DNA from: Gemmatimonadota bacterium
GTDB taxonomy: Bacteria; Latescibacterota; UBA2968; GCA-2709665
Assembly: GCA_028873695.1 (NCBI GenBank)
Contig: JAPPNU010000071.1
Location: forward strand, 124,001 to 188,000
Direction: 5' to 3'
DNA length: 64,000 nucleotides
The first letter of the stretch is position 1. Each line of letters begins with the position of its first letter. Both the position numbers and the translations under genes were made by a program. Under the pieces are notes generated by a model that searched no databases, had not been told where the DNA came from, and was given only the letters and a program-made list of their open reading frames with translations. Below, piece after piece: positions 28,301-35,573 of the stretch.

Positions 28301-28527
28301 TCACCGTACCGTGCCCAATGCTCCGCCTTGCTCAGAATCTCCGCCTTGTGCTCCCGTGCCCAGGCATAGTGCTCCAGATTGTGCCGGACCACGTCCATCC
28401 GGGCATCGGTATAGTACGTGCGCGTACCCGAGGCATGCGCCGTTCGCGGGTATCCGAGCATGATGGCGAGGACGATACCCGCCACCCACTGCTGCACCTC
28501 TATGGTTGCGACGAAGAACTCAACCAT
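25378..28527 (-). CDS. Heparinase II/III-like polysaccharide lyase
   Basis: A 1049-residue enzyme. The N-terminus (hydrophobic VAGIVLAIMLGYPRTAHASG) may be a signal peptide ending in AHA-SG. The first 450 residues form the alpha/alpha-toroid (FWETRPPHTCAIAYDAVRPYLN-type helices), and the second half is the heparinase II/III beta-sheet domain (HQAHRHFDQLNILLFSHHNVLLTDIGYPE, NTVAHNTVVVDEVRQG), with the NTVxHNTVxV and H-FDxL motifs of uronic-acid lyases. The large size resembles alginate/heparin-lyase relatives of marine polysaccharide degraders. ATG 28527 has GGAAGGG upstream. It runs divergently from the ceramidase-like gene. Confidence 0.85.
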   Translation of the reverse strand: MVEFFVATIEVQQWVAGIVLAIMLGYPRTAHASGTRTYYTDARMDVVRHNLEHYAWAREHKAEILSKAEHWARYGDAKLRTLVSPPEVPRGYQVHNDGCPVHGVKVHEQGLYRWIIDFDRPYKVTCPVGGETYPSNDFEAFLATGMEDRSLLSGPYADDGWGWHRPGDPVPANYWFVGYYAHWSMMRFLMEAIEVLGQAAVLVDDEDDRRRYAHKCALLLWQLAEHYPNYEYERQSRESKEHNPEYTGKLFNRIWETRPPHTCAIAYDAVRPYLNTDTELQCVADRTGPEIHATIRERLLREAARCIMDAAGGRIRGNYGMHQKALLTLAQVLATSEGRPRSEEMVQYVLANPDPVMATDMGLRDALENLVYRDGMPHESLSYNRIWVHDLTELAALMVETGVNLFDHPRYEKLVTWAFDVCIAGKFTPSTGDSGDMFAHGGAWQPAVCQLALPYVHDPRLAWVLKTQPDARQDLFGTPVETQLSVLPEGEAPEIGLRSFHFPAYGMANLQCGDYMNRSAVSFFYGDHQAHRHFDQLNILLFSHHNVLLTDIGYPEQTDAFNHRLAGFFTNTVAHNTVVVDEVRQGRGPGRLHGLVSEGFAQVVDASCEGAYEGRVDLYRRVNMLVEASPDRHYLFDVFYVNGGRQHDYMLHGNQAEFACRPALGPVRETGTLAGVDVPYEQFYDDPELKDKRLSSVPYRGYRGSGYQFLYNVQAGRLNAEAIAEWRLTEPLEGQPERPWRGIGLRAHLIGRDEELFACDGPVQKYKYLPESVKFLVRRRAGDNLSSRFATVFEPYKDRPRVRRATQVELTPDGFRAAAVRLDLEDGSTHYLFHALDADRVYTLENGISISGQTAFLVLDSHGRPVRAMLFNGRMLAMDRLRLEGEGMRRSRIVAVDYTRGTIELADAVIEDTIQPGQAIPVVSDGYSDSVTLSKVIDRRCFSIGDEDVNVAGGPVLEVRADRLLTSASNPHARAGMILLNSLKEPQGRLAGEVDGGWRIDREGRGPMTMGDFPVADGDAGPRYSVAMVGAGDWLEVPDLVLFSDGDGS

Positions 28528-28866
28528 TTGACTTTACCCTTCCGGTTCACTTCATTCCGCGCCCTGGTTACGCGCGATAGCGGCGAATCCGGCCGACACG
28601 CTGCCAGACCACACTCTGTTTCTCAAATATAAGTCGCGAACGCCAATGTCAAGCTGAAAATAGAAGACGGGACAATACATCCAAAAGGAGTCTTGTCCCG
28701 TCTTGATATTAAGAACAGCATAAATCCGGCCGCGGATCCCGGCTTGACAGTGAATGATGCAGGTATTATGATGCAATGTCGGCATTGGTCTGTCCGCCGG
28801 GAATTGGGGCCTGGACTTGGACGGACCGCAGGGGAGTCTGTGGTTTCAGTCAGGAGGTCGTTATTA
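28528..28866. other. Divergent intergenic region with a strong hairpin
   Basis: About 340 bp separates the leftward lyase gene from the rightward ceramidase-like gene. It holds the 12-bp inverted repeat at 28664-28704. I found no clear promoter. Confidence 0.5.
28664..28704. promoter_or_regulatory. Strong inverted repeat in a divergent promoter region
   Basis: AAGACGGGACAA (28664-28675) is exactly repeated in inverted form at 28693-28704 with a 17-nt loop. It lies 160 bp before the ceramidase-like gene. It could be a regulator site or an attenuator; its stem is long enough for either. Confidence 0.45.
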
Positions 28867-30162
28867 ATGAGCGGATCGAACCCAGATGGACAAATACTGA
28901 CGGGTTTCGGGAAGGTGGATATTTCGCCGGCGGCGCACGAGTCGTTTGAAATCTACGATCCCATCTACTTTCGGGCGCTCCACGTGCGGCAAGGCGACCG
29001 GCAGGTGACGTTTCTGGCGGCGGACCTGTTCCTGTTCGATGATTACTGTTTTGACATGATGGCCGAGGACCTGGCGGACACGGACGTCGACCCTGCCTGG
29101 ATCCTCCCCGGCGCCAGCCATATGGGCACGGGTCCCACGCTGTTCCAGTTCTACGTGAATCAGCCGACGGAGGCGTTGATGGAATTCGGGAACGAGGCGC
29201 GGTACGCACAGGCGGCCGCGGAGGCCGTGCGAATGGCGAGAGCCGACGTTTCACCGGCGCGCGTGGCGGTGGGCACGGGTTGCGCGGAAAACGGGCTGCA
29301 ATACAACCGCCGGGCGCACGACAAGCACGGCAATCTGCGCATGGTTTCGCTGACGGAGTTTCCCAAGCCGCCGGAAGATCTTGTCTATGACGCGGTGGAT
29401 CTCCAGGTGGGCGTCGTGCGCTTCGACAGGGACGGCGGGCGGCCGATCGCGCTGACGAATTTCGGATGTCATGCGCTGGCCCTGTGGGATTTTCGCGGCA
29501 ACGTCTCGGCGGATTACCCGGGCGTGGTGACCCGGGAGCTTGCGGAAAGAGGAATCGACGGGCTCTTCATTCCGGGCGCGTTGGGCAACGTGCATCCCGT
29601 GAGGGAAACGGACGACCCCTGCGGCCGCATCGGACGCTCACTGGCCGGAACGGCGCTGGAGATCTACGACGGGCTTGCGCCGCAGGCGGACGTGGAACTC
29701 GGGCGCTTCAAGCGAACGATTCAGATCGCGCGCCAGCCCGTTGCGGAAGTCAATGCCGCCCGGAAGGAATGGGAGGCGAATCCTCCCGCCGCGGAGGGGC
29801 TCGCGCGATACGAATACTGGCTGGCGCGGACGTACAGGGATCAACCGAACTGCGCGTTTGATCTTCACGCGGTCGTACTCGGCGACAGCGCTTTGATCCA
29901 CGTTCCGGGCGAGCCCTTCGTGGAGACGTCGTTCGCCATTCGTGAGGCCGCCGCGTTCGAAAGGGTCATGCTTCTGTGTAACCCGTGTCCCGAGGTCGGA
30001 TATCTGCCGACTGAACGCGCACGCATCGAGGGAGACGGCGAGGTGTTGTTCGCGCCGCTCGAGATGGAATCCGAGGCGCAGATCCGCGAAGCCGCAATTG
30101 CGTTGTTGAAGGAGGCGTGGCGAGAATCAGACCACCCGCCCGTCACACCCATCCCAGGGTAA
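28867..30162 (+). CDS. Neutral/alkaline non-lysosomal ceramidase-like protein
   Basis: A 431-residue protein similar to the N-terminal catalytic half of neutral ceramidases: TGFGKVDISPAA at the start, ASHMGTGPT, NFGCHALALWDFRGNVSADYPGVV and FIPGALGNVHPV. These carry the conserved His and Asp around the zinc and the acyl-chain site. Many bacterial relatives are shorter than the true enzymes and their substrate is unknown, so ceramide is not assumed. There is no signal peptide. ATG 28867 has AGGAGGTC 8 nt upstream. It precedes the homocysteine methyltransferase by 159 bp. Confidence 0.78.
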   Translation: MSGSNPDGQILTGFGKVDISPAAHESFEIYDPIYFRALHVRQGDRQVTFLAADLFLFDDYCFDMMAEDLADTDVDPAWILPGASHMGTGPTLFQFYVNQPTEALMEFGNEARYAQAAAEAVRMARADVSPARVAVGTGCAENGLQYNRRAHDKHGNLRMVSLTEFPKPPEDLVYDAVDLQVGVVRFDRDGGRPIALTNFGCHALALWDFRGNVSADYPGVVTRELAERGIDGLFIPGALGNVHPVRETDDPCGRIGRSLAGTALEIYDGLAPQADVELGRFKRTIQIARQPVAEVNAARKEWEANPPAAEGLARYEYWLARTYRDQPNCAFDLHAVVLGDSALIHVPGEPFVETSFAIREAAAFERVMLLCNPCPEVGYLPTERARIEGDGEVLFAPLEMESEAQIREAAIALLKEAWRESDHPPVTPIPG

Positions 30163-30321
30163 GACGTGAGAGATCGCATGCCCTGTCGTGTTTCCGATCA
30201 GGCGGCTGGCCGGCAGGACGAGTCCATCGGGCAAAGACTTCATCTACCGGCTCACGTCTCCCTTCTTACCGACTCCAATCAACCATACGATTCTTTTGAC
30301 GGACGAAAGGTATATTGAATT

Positions 30322-31227
30322 ATGTCCGAAGGCCTGATGCAGCGGCTGGAAAAGGGCTTCGTGCTGGGCGACGGGGGATACCTGATGGGGCTGCGGATGC
30401 GGGGGTTCGTGAGAACTGGCGCCATGACGCCGCAGGTGGTGGCGACCCACCCCGACGAGGTGCGGAAACTGACGCAGGAGTTCAGGGACGCCGGGGCCGA
30501 GGTGCTGCAGACACTCACGTTCTTCGGGACGTCGAACATGCTGAAACCGGCGGGTTTCGGGGACCGTGCGAAGGAGATCAACGCCACGGCCTGCCGGATC
30601 GCCAGAGAGGTTGCGGGCGACGATGCGCTGGTTGCGGGCAATCTGAACAGTCCGACGATTTCACTGATGGACTACGACCCCTCCGACACCGCGAAGCAGG
30701 ACCGTACGCGCGCCTGGCTGGACGAGCAACTTCCGTGGATTTGCGACGGGGACGTGGACTTCCTGATCCTGGAGACGTTTTCATGGCTGGATGAAGCGCT
30801 CCTCGCGCTGGACGTCGCAAAGGGAACGGGACTTCCGCTGGTGGTCACCGTCAGCATGGAGGGAAAGGGAAACGCGGAGACGTTCGACGGGTTTTCGCCG
30901 GCCGAATGCGCGAGACGACTGGCGGATGCCGGCGCCGACGTGGTGGGATTGAACTGCATCTGCCCGCCCGCGGCAATGCTCGCACTCGCAGCCCGGATGC
31001 GGCAGGCGGTGGACGTGCCGATTTGCTGCCAGCCGTCGGCGTGGCATTCCTGGTGGGACCGGCCCGCGGCCACGGAGGCGCAGTTCGCCCGTTTCGCGAA
31101 GGAAGCCATGGCGGTGGGAATCCGGTACCTGGGGTCCTGCTGCGGCGCGGGGCCGGAACACGTGCGCTCGATGGCGAAGGCGATGGGGAAACAGGGGCAC
31201 CCGCGTACCTGCGGGGACCTCCAGTAA
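30322..31227 (+). CDS. Homocysteine S-methyltransferase-family protein
   Basis: A 301-residue BHMT/MetH-type TIM barrel that would transfer a methyl group to a thiol such as homocysteine. The three zinc cysteines are present: C212 (GLNCICPP), C273 and C274 (GSCCGAGPEHVR). GDGGYLMGL at the N-terminus and FFGTSNMLKPAGF are conserved segments. The methyl donor cannot be told. ATG 30322 has GAAAGG upstream at 12 nt. It is 15 bp from the next gene and so part of one operon with it. Confidence 0.85.
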   Translation: MSEGLMQRLEKGFVLGDGGYLMGLRMRGFVRTGAMTPQVVATHPDEVRKLTQEFRDAGAEVLQTLTFFGTSNMLKPAGFGDRAKEINATACRIAREVAGDDALVAGNLNSPTISLMDYDPSDTAKQDRTRAWLDEQLPWICDGDVDFLILETFSWLDEALLALDVAKGTGLPLVVTVSMEGKGNAETFDGFSPAECARRLADAGADVVGLNCICPPAAMLALAARMRQAVDVPICCQPSAWHSWWDRPAATEAQFARFAKEAMAVGIRYLGSCCGAGPEHVRSMAKAMGKQGHPRTCGDLQ

Positions 31228-31242
31228 AATAACGGGGTGCCT

Positions 31243-32298
31243 ATGTTTTATCTCCGGACCGAAGGCGATCCGATGGCGCGTGGTATCGCCCACGGGCGCG
31301 CCGCATCGGACCGGATCGCAGGGTTGATCGATCGGTACAGAGAGGACTTTGCCGATGGAACCGGCGGCTGGCGACCGGGCCTGGCGCCGGATGCGCGGAA
31401 GCGGAAGATGGACCTGTGGACGGAGCGGATCGGCAGGTTGTTTCCCGACATGATCCGGGAAATAGAGGGGATCTCCATTGGCGCCGGTCTGTCGTTCGAC
31501 GATGTGTTCGAGCTCAATCTCGTTTTCGATCTGGACGAATCCTCAACGCCCGCGTGCAGCGTAATGGGGTTCACCGATGAAGAGGGGCGGGCGTGGCTGG
31601 GGAAGTCCGACGATCTTGGCAAAAGGGAACTGGGGGCCAATGCGATCCATCATGCGGCGCCTTCCGGGAAACTGCGGTCCGTACAGATGCACTTCGTTGG
31701 GACGATCTGGACGTCGGCGGCGGTCAACGAGGCGGGATTCGGGTTCGGGATGACCGGATTGACCGGGTGCGAGCGCCGTGAGGCTGGCGTTCCGGTGTTG
31801 TTTCTCCTGCCGCTATTGGCGGAACGGTGCCGCACGGTCGAAGACGCCGCGGATCTTTTCACCCGGTTCGACGTGCCGATGCACGGAATGAGCGTGCTGA
31901 TGGGGGACGCAACCGGGGACGTAGCGATTCTGGAAAAACACGTGGCGGGGCAGACCATCAGGCGCCCATCCGGCCGCGGGGCCGCGGTGTGGGAGACCAA
32001 CCATTGCCTCGGAAAGGAACTTGCCGGGAAGGACGATCCGACATTGCCGTATCTGGACAACAGCCACGCGCGAATATCGTTGGTGCAGAAAATGGAGAAA
32101 GAGGTCGAAAGGAGCTTCGAAGGACTTGCTCAAATGTACCGGATGCACGATAAGCCGGCGGGGATCTGCCAGCACGGTCAGGGAGGTCTGCATACGGACA
32201 GCGGGATCATCATATGCCCGGCCGAACGCACCATGTGGGCGACTGAGGGGTATCCCTGTTCTCATCCCTTTATCCGACATGAAGTTGACACAGGCTGA
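31243..32298 (+). CDS. C45-family autoproteolytic acyltransferase/hydrolase
   Basis: A 351-residue Ntn-hydrolase of the acyl-CoA:6-aminopenicillanate acyltransferase (C45) family. The nucleophilic cysteine that is freed by self-cleavage is in TPACSVMGF (C105). Following the GKSDDLGKR and NEAGFGFGMTGL strands, the chain has the usual ETNHC region. Members hydrolyse or transfer amide-linked acyl chains, and next to a ceramidase-like gene this may point to lipid or N-acyl amide processing (inference). ATG 31243 is preferred to GTG 31237 because GGGG precedes it. Confidence 0.8.
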   Translation: MFYLRTEGDPMARGIAHGRAASDRIAGLIDRYREDFADGTGGWRPGLAPDARKRKMDLWTERIGRLFPDMIREIEGISIGAGLSFDDVFELNLVFDLDESSTPACSVMGFTDEEGRAWLGKSDDLGKRELGANAIHHAAPSGKLRSVQMHFVGTIWTSAAVNEAGFGFGMTGLTGCERREAGVPVLFLLPLLAERCRTVEDAADLFTRFDVPMHGMSVLMGDATGDVAILEKHVAGQTIRRPSGRGAAVWETNHCLGKELAGKDDPTLPYLDNSHARISLVQKMEKEVERSFEGLAQMYRMHDKPAGICQHGQGGLHTDSGIIICPAERTMWATEGYPCSHPFIRHEVDTG

Positions 32299-32375
32299 AA
32301 ATTCGGACAGACCGGATTCTTGCATGTCCGGTTGGACTGCATGCGATCAATGAGGAACTTCGCGGGTACACCACA

Positions 32376-32420
32376 TTGCTATTGTAAACAATGTTTAATT
32401 TTGTTAACTTCAAATTGTGA
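32376..32420 (+). promoter_or_regulatory. AT-rich probable promoter of the PIN/UPF0175 pair
   Basis: The stretch around 32385-32420 is strongly AT-rich (GTAAACAATGTTTAATTTTG, then GTTAAC) and includes GTaAAC and GTTaAC as an imperfect palindrome. It lies 30-70 bp before the toxin gene, so it is probably the promoter/operator. No precise -10/-35 pair is assigned. Confidence 0.4.
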
Positions 32421-32448
32421 AGATGGATGATGTCCCAGGGAATACCAT

Positions 32449-32964
32449 ATGATCGTAGCCGATGCCTCCCCGTTAATCGCCCTGGTCAAGCTCCGGCGCC
32501 TGAACATCCTGGAGGATTTGTACGGCGGCGTGCTGATCGCGCCCGCGGTGAGAGCGGAAACAATCGACGCTGGGAGGGCGATTCGGGACCCGGGTGTTGC
32601 TCAACTCGATGCCGCTGTAGAAGACCGTTGGTTGAAGGAGGTTCTGCTGACGGATGACGAGCGCGAACTGGCGTTGCGCCTGTACGGGCCGTCGCGCCTG
32701 GGTCGGGGCGAGGCCGAGTCAATTGCGGTTGCGGACGGAAGAGGAATGCGGTTGATCGTGGACGACAAAGAGGCTCGAAGCGTGTCTGTGGCGATGTCGG
32801 TCGAACATATTGGTACAGCAGGCGTTTTCTTGGAAGCTTGTATGCGACGACATCTCAATTTGGCGGAATTGGAGACTGTGATTCGTGACCTGGGTCAGAT
32901 CCTCTGGCTATCACCAACTGTCGTAGCGGAAGTATTGAGACTCGCGAGGGAGGTGGAACGATGA
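32449..32964 (+). CDS. PIN-domain (DUF3368) toxin-like protein
   Basis: A 171-residue PIN-domain RNase-like protein. DASPLIALVKL at the N-terminus holds the first catalytic Asp (D5), GRGEAESIAVADG the central Glu, and LIVDDKEAR the last acidic pair, matching DUF3368 proteins that are toxins in type II modules. The N-terminal pattern is intact, so it is probably active. ATG 32449 follows CAGGGAATACCAT. It overlaps the next gene by 4 bp (ATGA), giving the reversed order toxin-antitoxin. Confidence 0.85.
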   Translation: MIVADASPLIALVKLRRLNILEDLYGGVLIAPAVRAETIDAGRAIRDPGVAQLDAAVEDRWLKEVLLTDDERELALRLYGPSRLGRGEAESIAVADGRGMRLIVDDKEARSVSVAMSVEHIGTAGVFLEACMRRHLNLAELETVIRDLGQILWLSPTVVAEVLRLAREVER

Positions 32965-33284
32965 AGATGGAACAGATGGTTGGAACGAGGCTTCCGTCGG
33001 AGTTGGTCCGCGCATTGGAGTTGATCGAAAACGTCGAGCAGTCCGATCGTTCAACCACGGTCCGCCGGCTGTTGTCGAAGGCAATTCATCAATGGAAGCT
33101 CGAGCATTACGCCAGTCTGTACGGCGAAAGTAAGATTACCCTTGCGCGGGCTGCCCGGGAGGCGGGCGTGTCCCTATGGGAAATGATGGACTATGCCCGC
33201 GTTTCAAAGGTACCTTTCCAGTACGACCTCGATGATCTCCATCAGGACCTGGAAGTCATTCATCGAAATAAAAGTCAACAGTAG
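32961..33284 (+). CDS. UPF0175-like antitoxin of the PIN toxin
   Basis: A 107-residue protein. The N-terminal half is ribbon-helix-helix-like (VGTRLPSELVRALELIENVEQSDRSTTVRRLL), the second half contains KITLARAAREAGVSLWEMMDYARVSKVPFQYDLDDLHQD, the UPF0175 region. These genes sit next to DUF3368 PIN toxins and encode the DNA-binding antitoxin. Overlap of 4 bp with the toxin gene supports co-translation. The N-terminus MKMEQMVG is the natural start from ATG at 32961. Confidence 0.87.
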   Translation: MKMEQMVGTRLPSELVRALELIENVEQSDRSTTVRRLLSKAIHQWKLEHYASLYGESKITLARAAREAGVSLWEMMDYARVSKVPFQYDLDDLHQDLEVIHRNKSQQ

Positions 33285-33334
33285 AGGTTTCTGCACGTCG
33301 GTAATACGTTCACCCGGAAGACACTCCGAATGAT

Positions 33335-33368
33335 ACAAGCCCCCGTGAATCTGACCACGGGGGCTTGT
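33335..33368. terminator. Bidirectional terminator between UPF0175 and tRNA genes
   Basis: ACAAGCCCCCGTG (33335-33347) and its exact complement (33356-33368) form a 13-bp stem with an 8-nt loop. It lies downstream of both the rightward TA pair and the leftward tRNA. Confidence 0.85.
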
Positions 33369-33395
33369 GTCACATATCGACGCCGACAGTTATTC

Positions 33396-33471
33396 TGGTA
33401 GCGGCGGAGGGACTTGAACCCCCGACCCATGGATTATGATTCCACTGCTCTGCCAACTGAGCTACGCCGCC
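33396..33471 (-). tRNA. tRNA with CAT anticodon (Met or Ile2)
   Basis: A 76-nt cloverleaf on the minus strand. The acceptor is GGCGGCG at 33465-33471 pairing with CGCCGCT, with a G1-T72 wobble, and the encoded CCA is at 33396-33398. The anticodon loop is ATCATAA with anticodon CAT, framed by GTGGA/TCCAT. The T arm is GGGGG-TTCAAGT-CCCTC. G1-T72 is a pair but unusual, and the loop has A at position 32 where a pyrimidine is usual. It could be elongator Met or, after lysidine modification, Ile2; the sequence alone cannot say which. Confidence 0.9.
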
Positions 33472-33550
33472 ACCGTCATTGCAGTTTCAAAAAATACAAG
33501 GATACGGTGTTGATGTCAAGCCGGAATACGCCAATCGCAAACCCTAACAA

Positions 33551-33697
33551 CCCGTTGAAAAAGTCCATCCGGGCTACGGCCGGCCCTTGCGGTCGAAATA
33601 CTGCGTTGCGCGCCCTCGCCGAATCGCAGGATGGGACTCGGTTGCGCGCCTTGTCTTCGACCACAATGGCTCGAGAGCGACTTTATCAACGGACTGC
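33551..33697. mobile_element. MITE-like element, family 2, copy A
   Basis: 147 bp with ends CCCGTTGAAAAAGTCCAT and, inverted, CAGTCCGTTGATAAAGTCGC. A segment of about 70 bp at the left (GCGGTCGAAATACTGCGTTG...) matches, in reverse, the copy at 43966-44061, at roughly 90%. It has no coding capacity. It lies 20 bp before the consensus promoter of the NfeD operon. Confidence 0.75.
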
Positions 33698-33718
33698 TTA
33701 CCGACCGTTTTGAAGCCA

Positions 33719-33747
33719 TTGACAATTATCCTGTAATGCGGTACACT
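33719..33747 (+). promoter_or_regulatory. Consensus promoter of the NfeD/FloA operon
   Basis: TTGACA (33719-33724), 17-bp spacer, TACACT (33742-33747). It lies 52 bp before the NfeD start. The match to a housekeeping sigma factor is strong. Confidence 0.8.
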
Positions 33748-33799
33748 GATAAAGAAGATCATACTGCCTGAATCCCAACCGCCGTGGGAGTTCTTCGTG

Positions 33800-35143
33800 A
33801 TGCGCGTTACGCTTGCGGTTCTCGCGTTTCTCCTGCTGCTGCCGGCCACGTGCCTGGCGGATGGTTCGGTCTACGTCGTGCCGATCGAAGGGACCATCGA
33901 GCGAGGACTCGCTGCCTTTATTTCCCGGGTTATGGAAGAAGCCGAAGCTGAGGGCGTGTCGGCCGTGGTTTTTGAGATCGACACCCCGGGCGGCGCGCTT
34001 GATGCGGCGGTGGTCATCCGGGACGCGATCCTTTACAGCGACGTGAAAACCATTGCCTTCATCAACCCCCGCGCGATCTCGGCCGGCGCACTGATTTCAC
34101 TGGCCACGCGGCACATCGTCATGGTGGAAGGCGGAACGATCGGCGCGGCCACGGCCGTCGACATGCAGGGCAAGAAAGCCAGCGAAAAGATCATCTCTTA
34201 TTTTCGCAACGAGATGAAGGCGACGGCCGAGAAGACGGGCCGCCCCCCGGAACTGGCGGAGGCCATGGTCGACGAAGACGTGGACATTGAGGATCTGGCG
34301 CCGAAGGGAAAGCTGCTCACCCTCACCACCTCCGAAGCGGTTGCGGAAAAGATCGCGGAATACGCGATCACCGTAACGGGCGAAGGCGATAAACTTCGGG
34401 CTGTGCTGGCGCAATATGAACTGCAAGGTGCGCGGGTAACGCGCCAATCGGTGAACTGGTCGGAGCAGGTCGTGCGCTGGCTCACCCATCCCATTGTGGC
34501 GTCGCTGCTGATGTCTCTCGGCTTTCTCGGCCTGATCTTCGAGATCCAGAGCCCGGGTTGGGGCGTTGGCGGCACGATCGGCCTGATCTGCCTGGGTCTG
34601 TTCTTCGGCAGCCATATGCTCGTGAAGCTGGCCGACTGGACGGAAGTGCTGCTCTTTCTGGTCGGGGTAATCATGGTGATTGCCGACCTTTTTTTCATTG
34701 CCGGTTTCGGAGTGCTGGCCATTCCGGGCGTCATTCTTATGTTTGCCGGTCTTTTTCTGAGTCTGATGGGACGGTCCGAACTGTGGACGTGGGAATCCGT
34801 GGCGGACGGCGCACGACCCCTGTTGCTGGCGTTTATCACCACGATTCTGATCGGCGGCCTGATGTTGAAAATGCTGCCGCGCACGTCGGCGTGGAAGTGG
34901 CTCGTACTCCAGGAAGAAGAACGCCGCGATGCGGGTTACATCGCTACCGGTGAGCATGACGGGCTTCTTGGAAAAGAGGGCGTGGCCTTTACGCCGTTGC
35001 GCCCCTCCGGTACGGGTCTGATCGAAGGGCGCCGGGTCAACGTGGCCGCCGACGGGGAGTTCATTGAGAAGAACAGCCCGATCACGGTGATCGAGGTCGA
35101 AGGCAACCGGATTGTGGTCCGCAAGACTGGAGAGGCGAGTTAG
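33800..35143 (+). CDS. NfeD-family membrane serine protease
   Basis: A 447-residue protein with three parts: a signal/anchor (MRVTLAVLAFLLLLPATCLA), a ClpP/SppA-like protease domain at about 24-200 with AISAGALISLATRHIVM (the serine in ISAGALIS near residue 93) and TIGAATAV, then four to five membrane helices (about 225-355), and the C-terminal NfeD OB-fold (GKEGVAFTPLRPSGTGLIEGRRVNVAADGEFI). These full-length NfeD proteins cleave membrane partners of flotillins/stomatins. GTG at 33797 is the alternative start. Confidence 0.88.
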   Translation: MRVTLAVLAFLLLLPATCLADGSVYVVPIEGTIERGLAAFISRVMEEAEAEGVSAVVFEIDTPGGALDAAVVIRDAILYSDVKTIAFINPRAISAGALISLATRHIVMVEGGTIGAATAVDMQGKKASEKIISYFRNEMKATAEKTGRPPELAEAMVDEDVDIEDLAPKGKLLTLTTSEAVAEKIAEYAITVTGEGDKLRAVLAQYELQGARVTRQSVNWSEQVVRWLTHPIVASLLMSLGFLGLIFEIQSPGWGVGGTIGLICLGLFFGSHMLVKLADWTEVLLFLVGVIMVIADLFFIAGFGVLAIPGVILMFAGLFLSLMGRSELWTWESVADGARPLLLAFITTILIGGLMLKMLPRTSAWKWLVLQEEERRDAGYIATGEHDGLLGKEGVAFTPLRPSGTGLIEGRRVNVAADGEFIEKNSPITVIEVEGNRIVVRKTGEAS

Positions 35144-35205
35144 GGCATGTCGATTCGGGTCTGGTGAGTTCGGACGGATTGGCCGAAGGGGGACGGGGCC
35201 GCGGC

Positions 35206-35514
35206 ATGGTGGAAGCCATTGCAATTCTATTGGTACTTGTCGTCGCAATTGCGGTTGGGTTGTGGCGATGGCTTGTGCTGCACGCCGAAGAAAGGGCGGA
35301 AGCCGGTTACGTTGCCACCGGAGAACATGAATCGCTGTTGGGAAAAGAGGGGGTGGCTTATACGCCGCTGCGCCCTTCGGGTACGGGTCTGTTCGACGGG
35401 CGCCGGGTCAACGTGGCCGCTGATGGCGAATTTATAGCAAGGGATAGCCGGATCAGGGTCATCGAGATTGAAGGCAACCGGATCGTGGTACGTAGAGCCG
35501 AGGACGCCAATTAG
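35206..35514 (+). CDS. Short NfeD-like protein with one TM segment
   Basis: A 102-residue protein: one membrane helix (MVEAIAILLVLVVAIAVGL) followed by a NfeD OB domain nearly identical to that at the end of the preceding gene (GKEGVAYTPLRPSGTGLFDG, VNVAADGEFI). It thus looks like a partial duplication of the NfeD C-terminus, keeping the OB-fold and one helix. The start is ATG 35206; GTG 35164 is possible. Gap to NfeD 62 bp, to FloA 59 bp. Confidence 0.82.
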   Translation: MVEAIAILLVLVVAIAVGLWRWLVLHAEERAEAGYVATGEHESLLGKEGVAYTPLRPSGTGLFDGRRVNVAADGEFIARDSRIRVIEIEGNRIVVRRAEDAN

Positions 35515-35573
35515 GATCGTCTGACGTGAGTCTGATCGATTCAATCAGTTGAAGATAGAAGGGGAGCTGAAAT

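Noticed and set aside
34097..35248. 383-codon frame antisense to the NfeD gene
   Set aside because: No motif, and it covers the whole of a well-supported gene.
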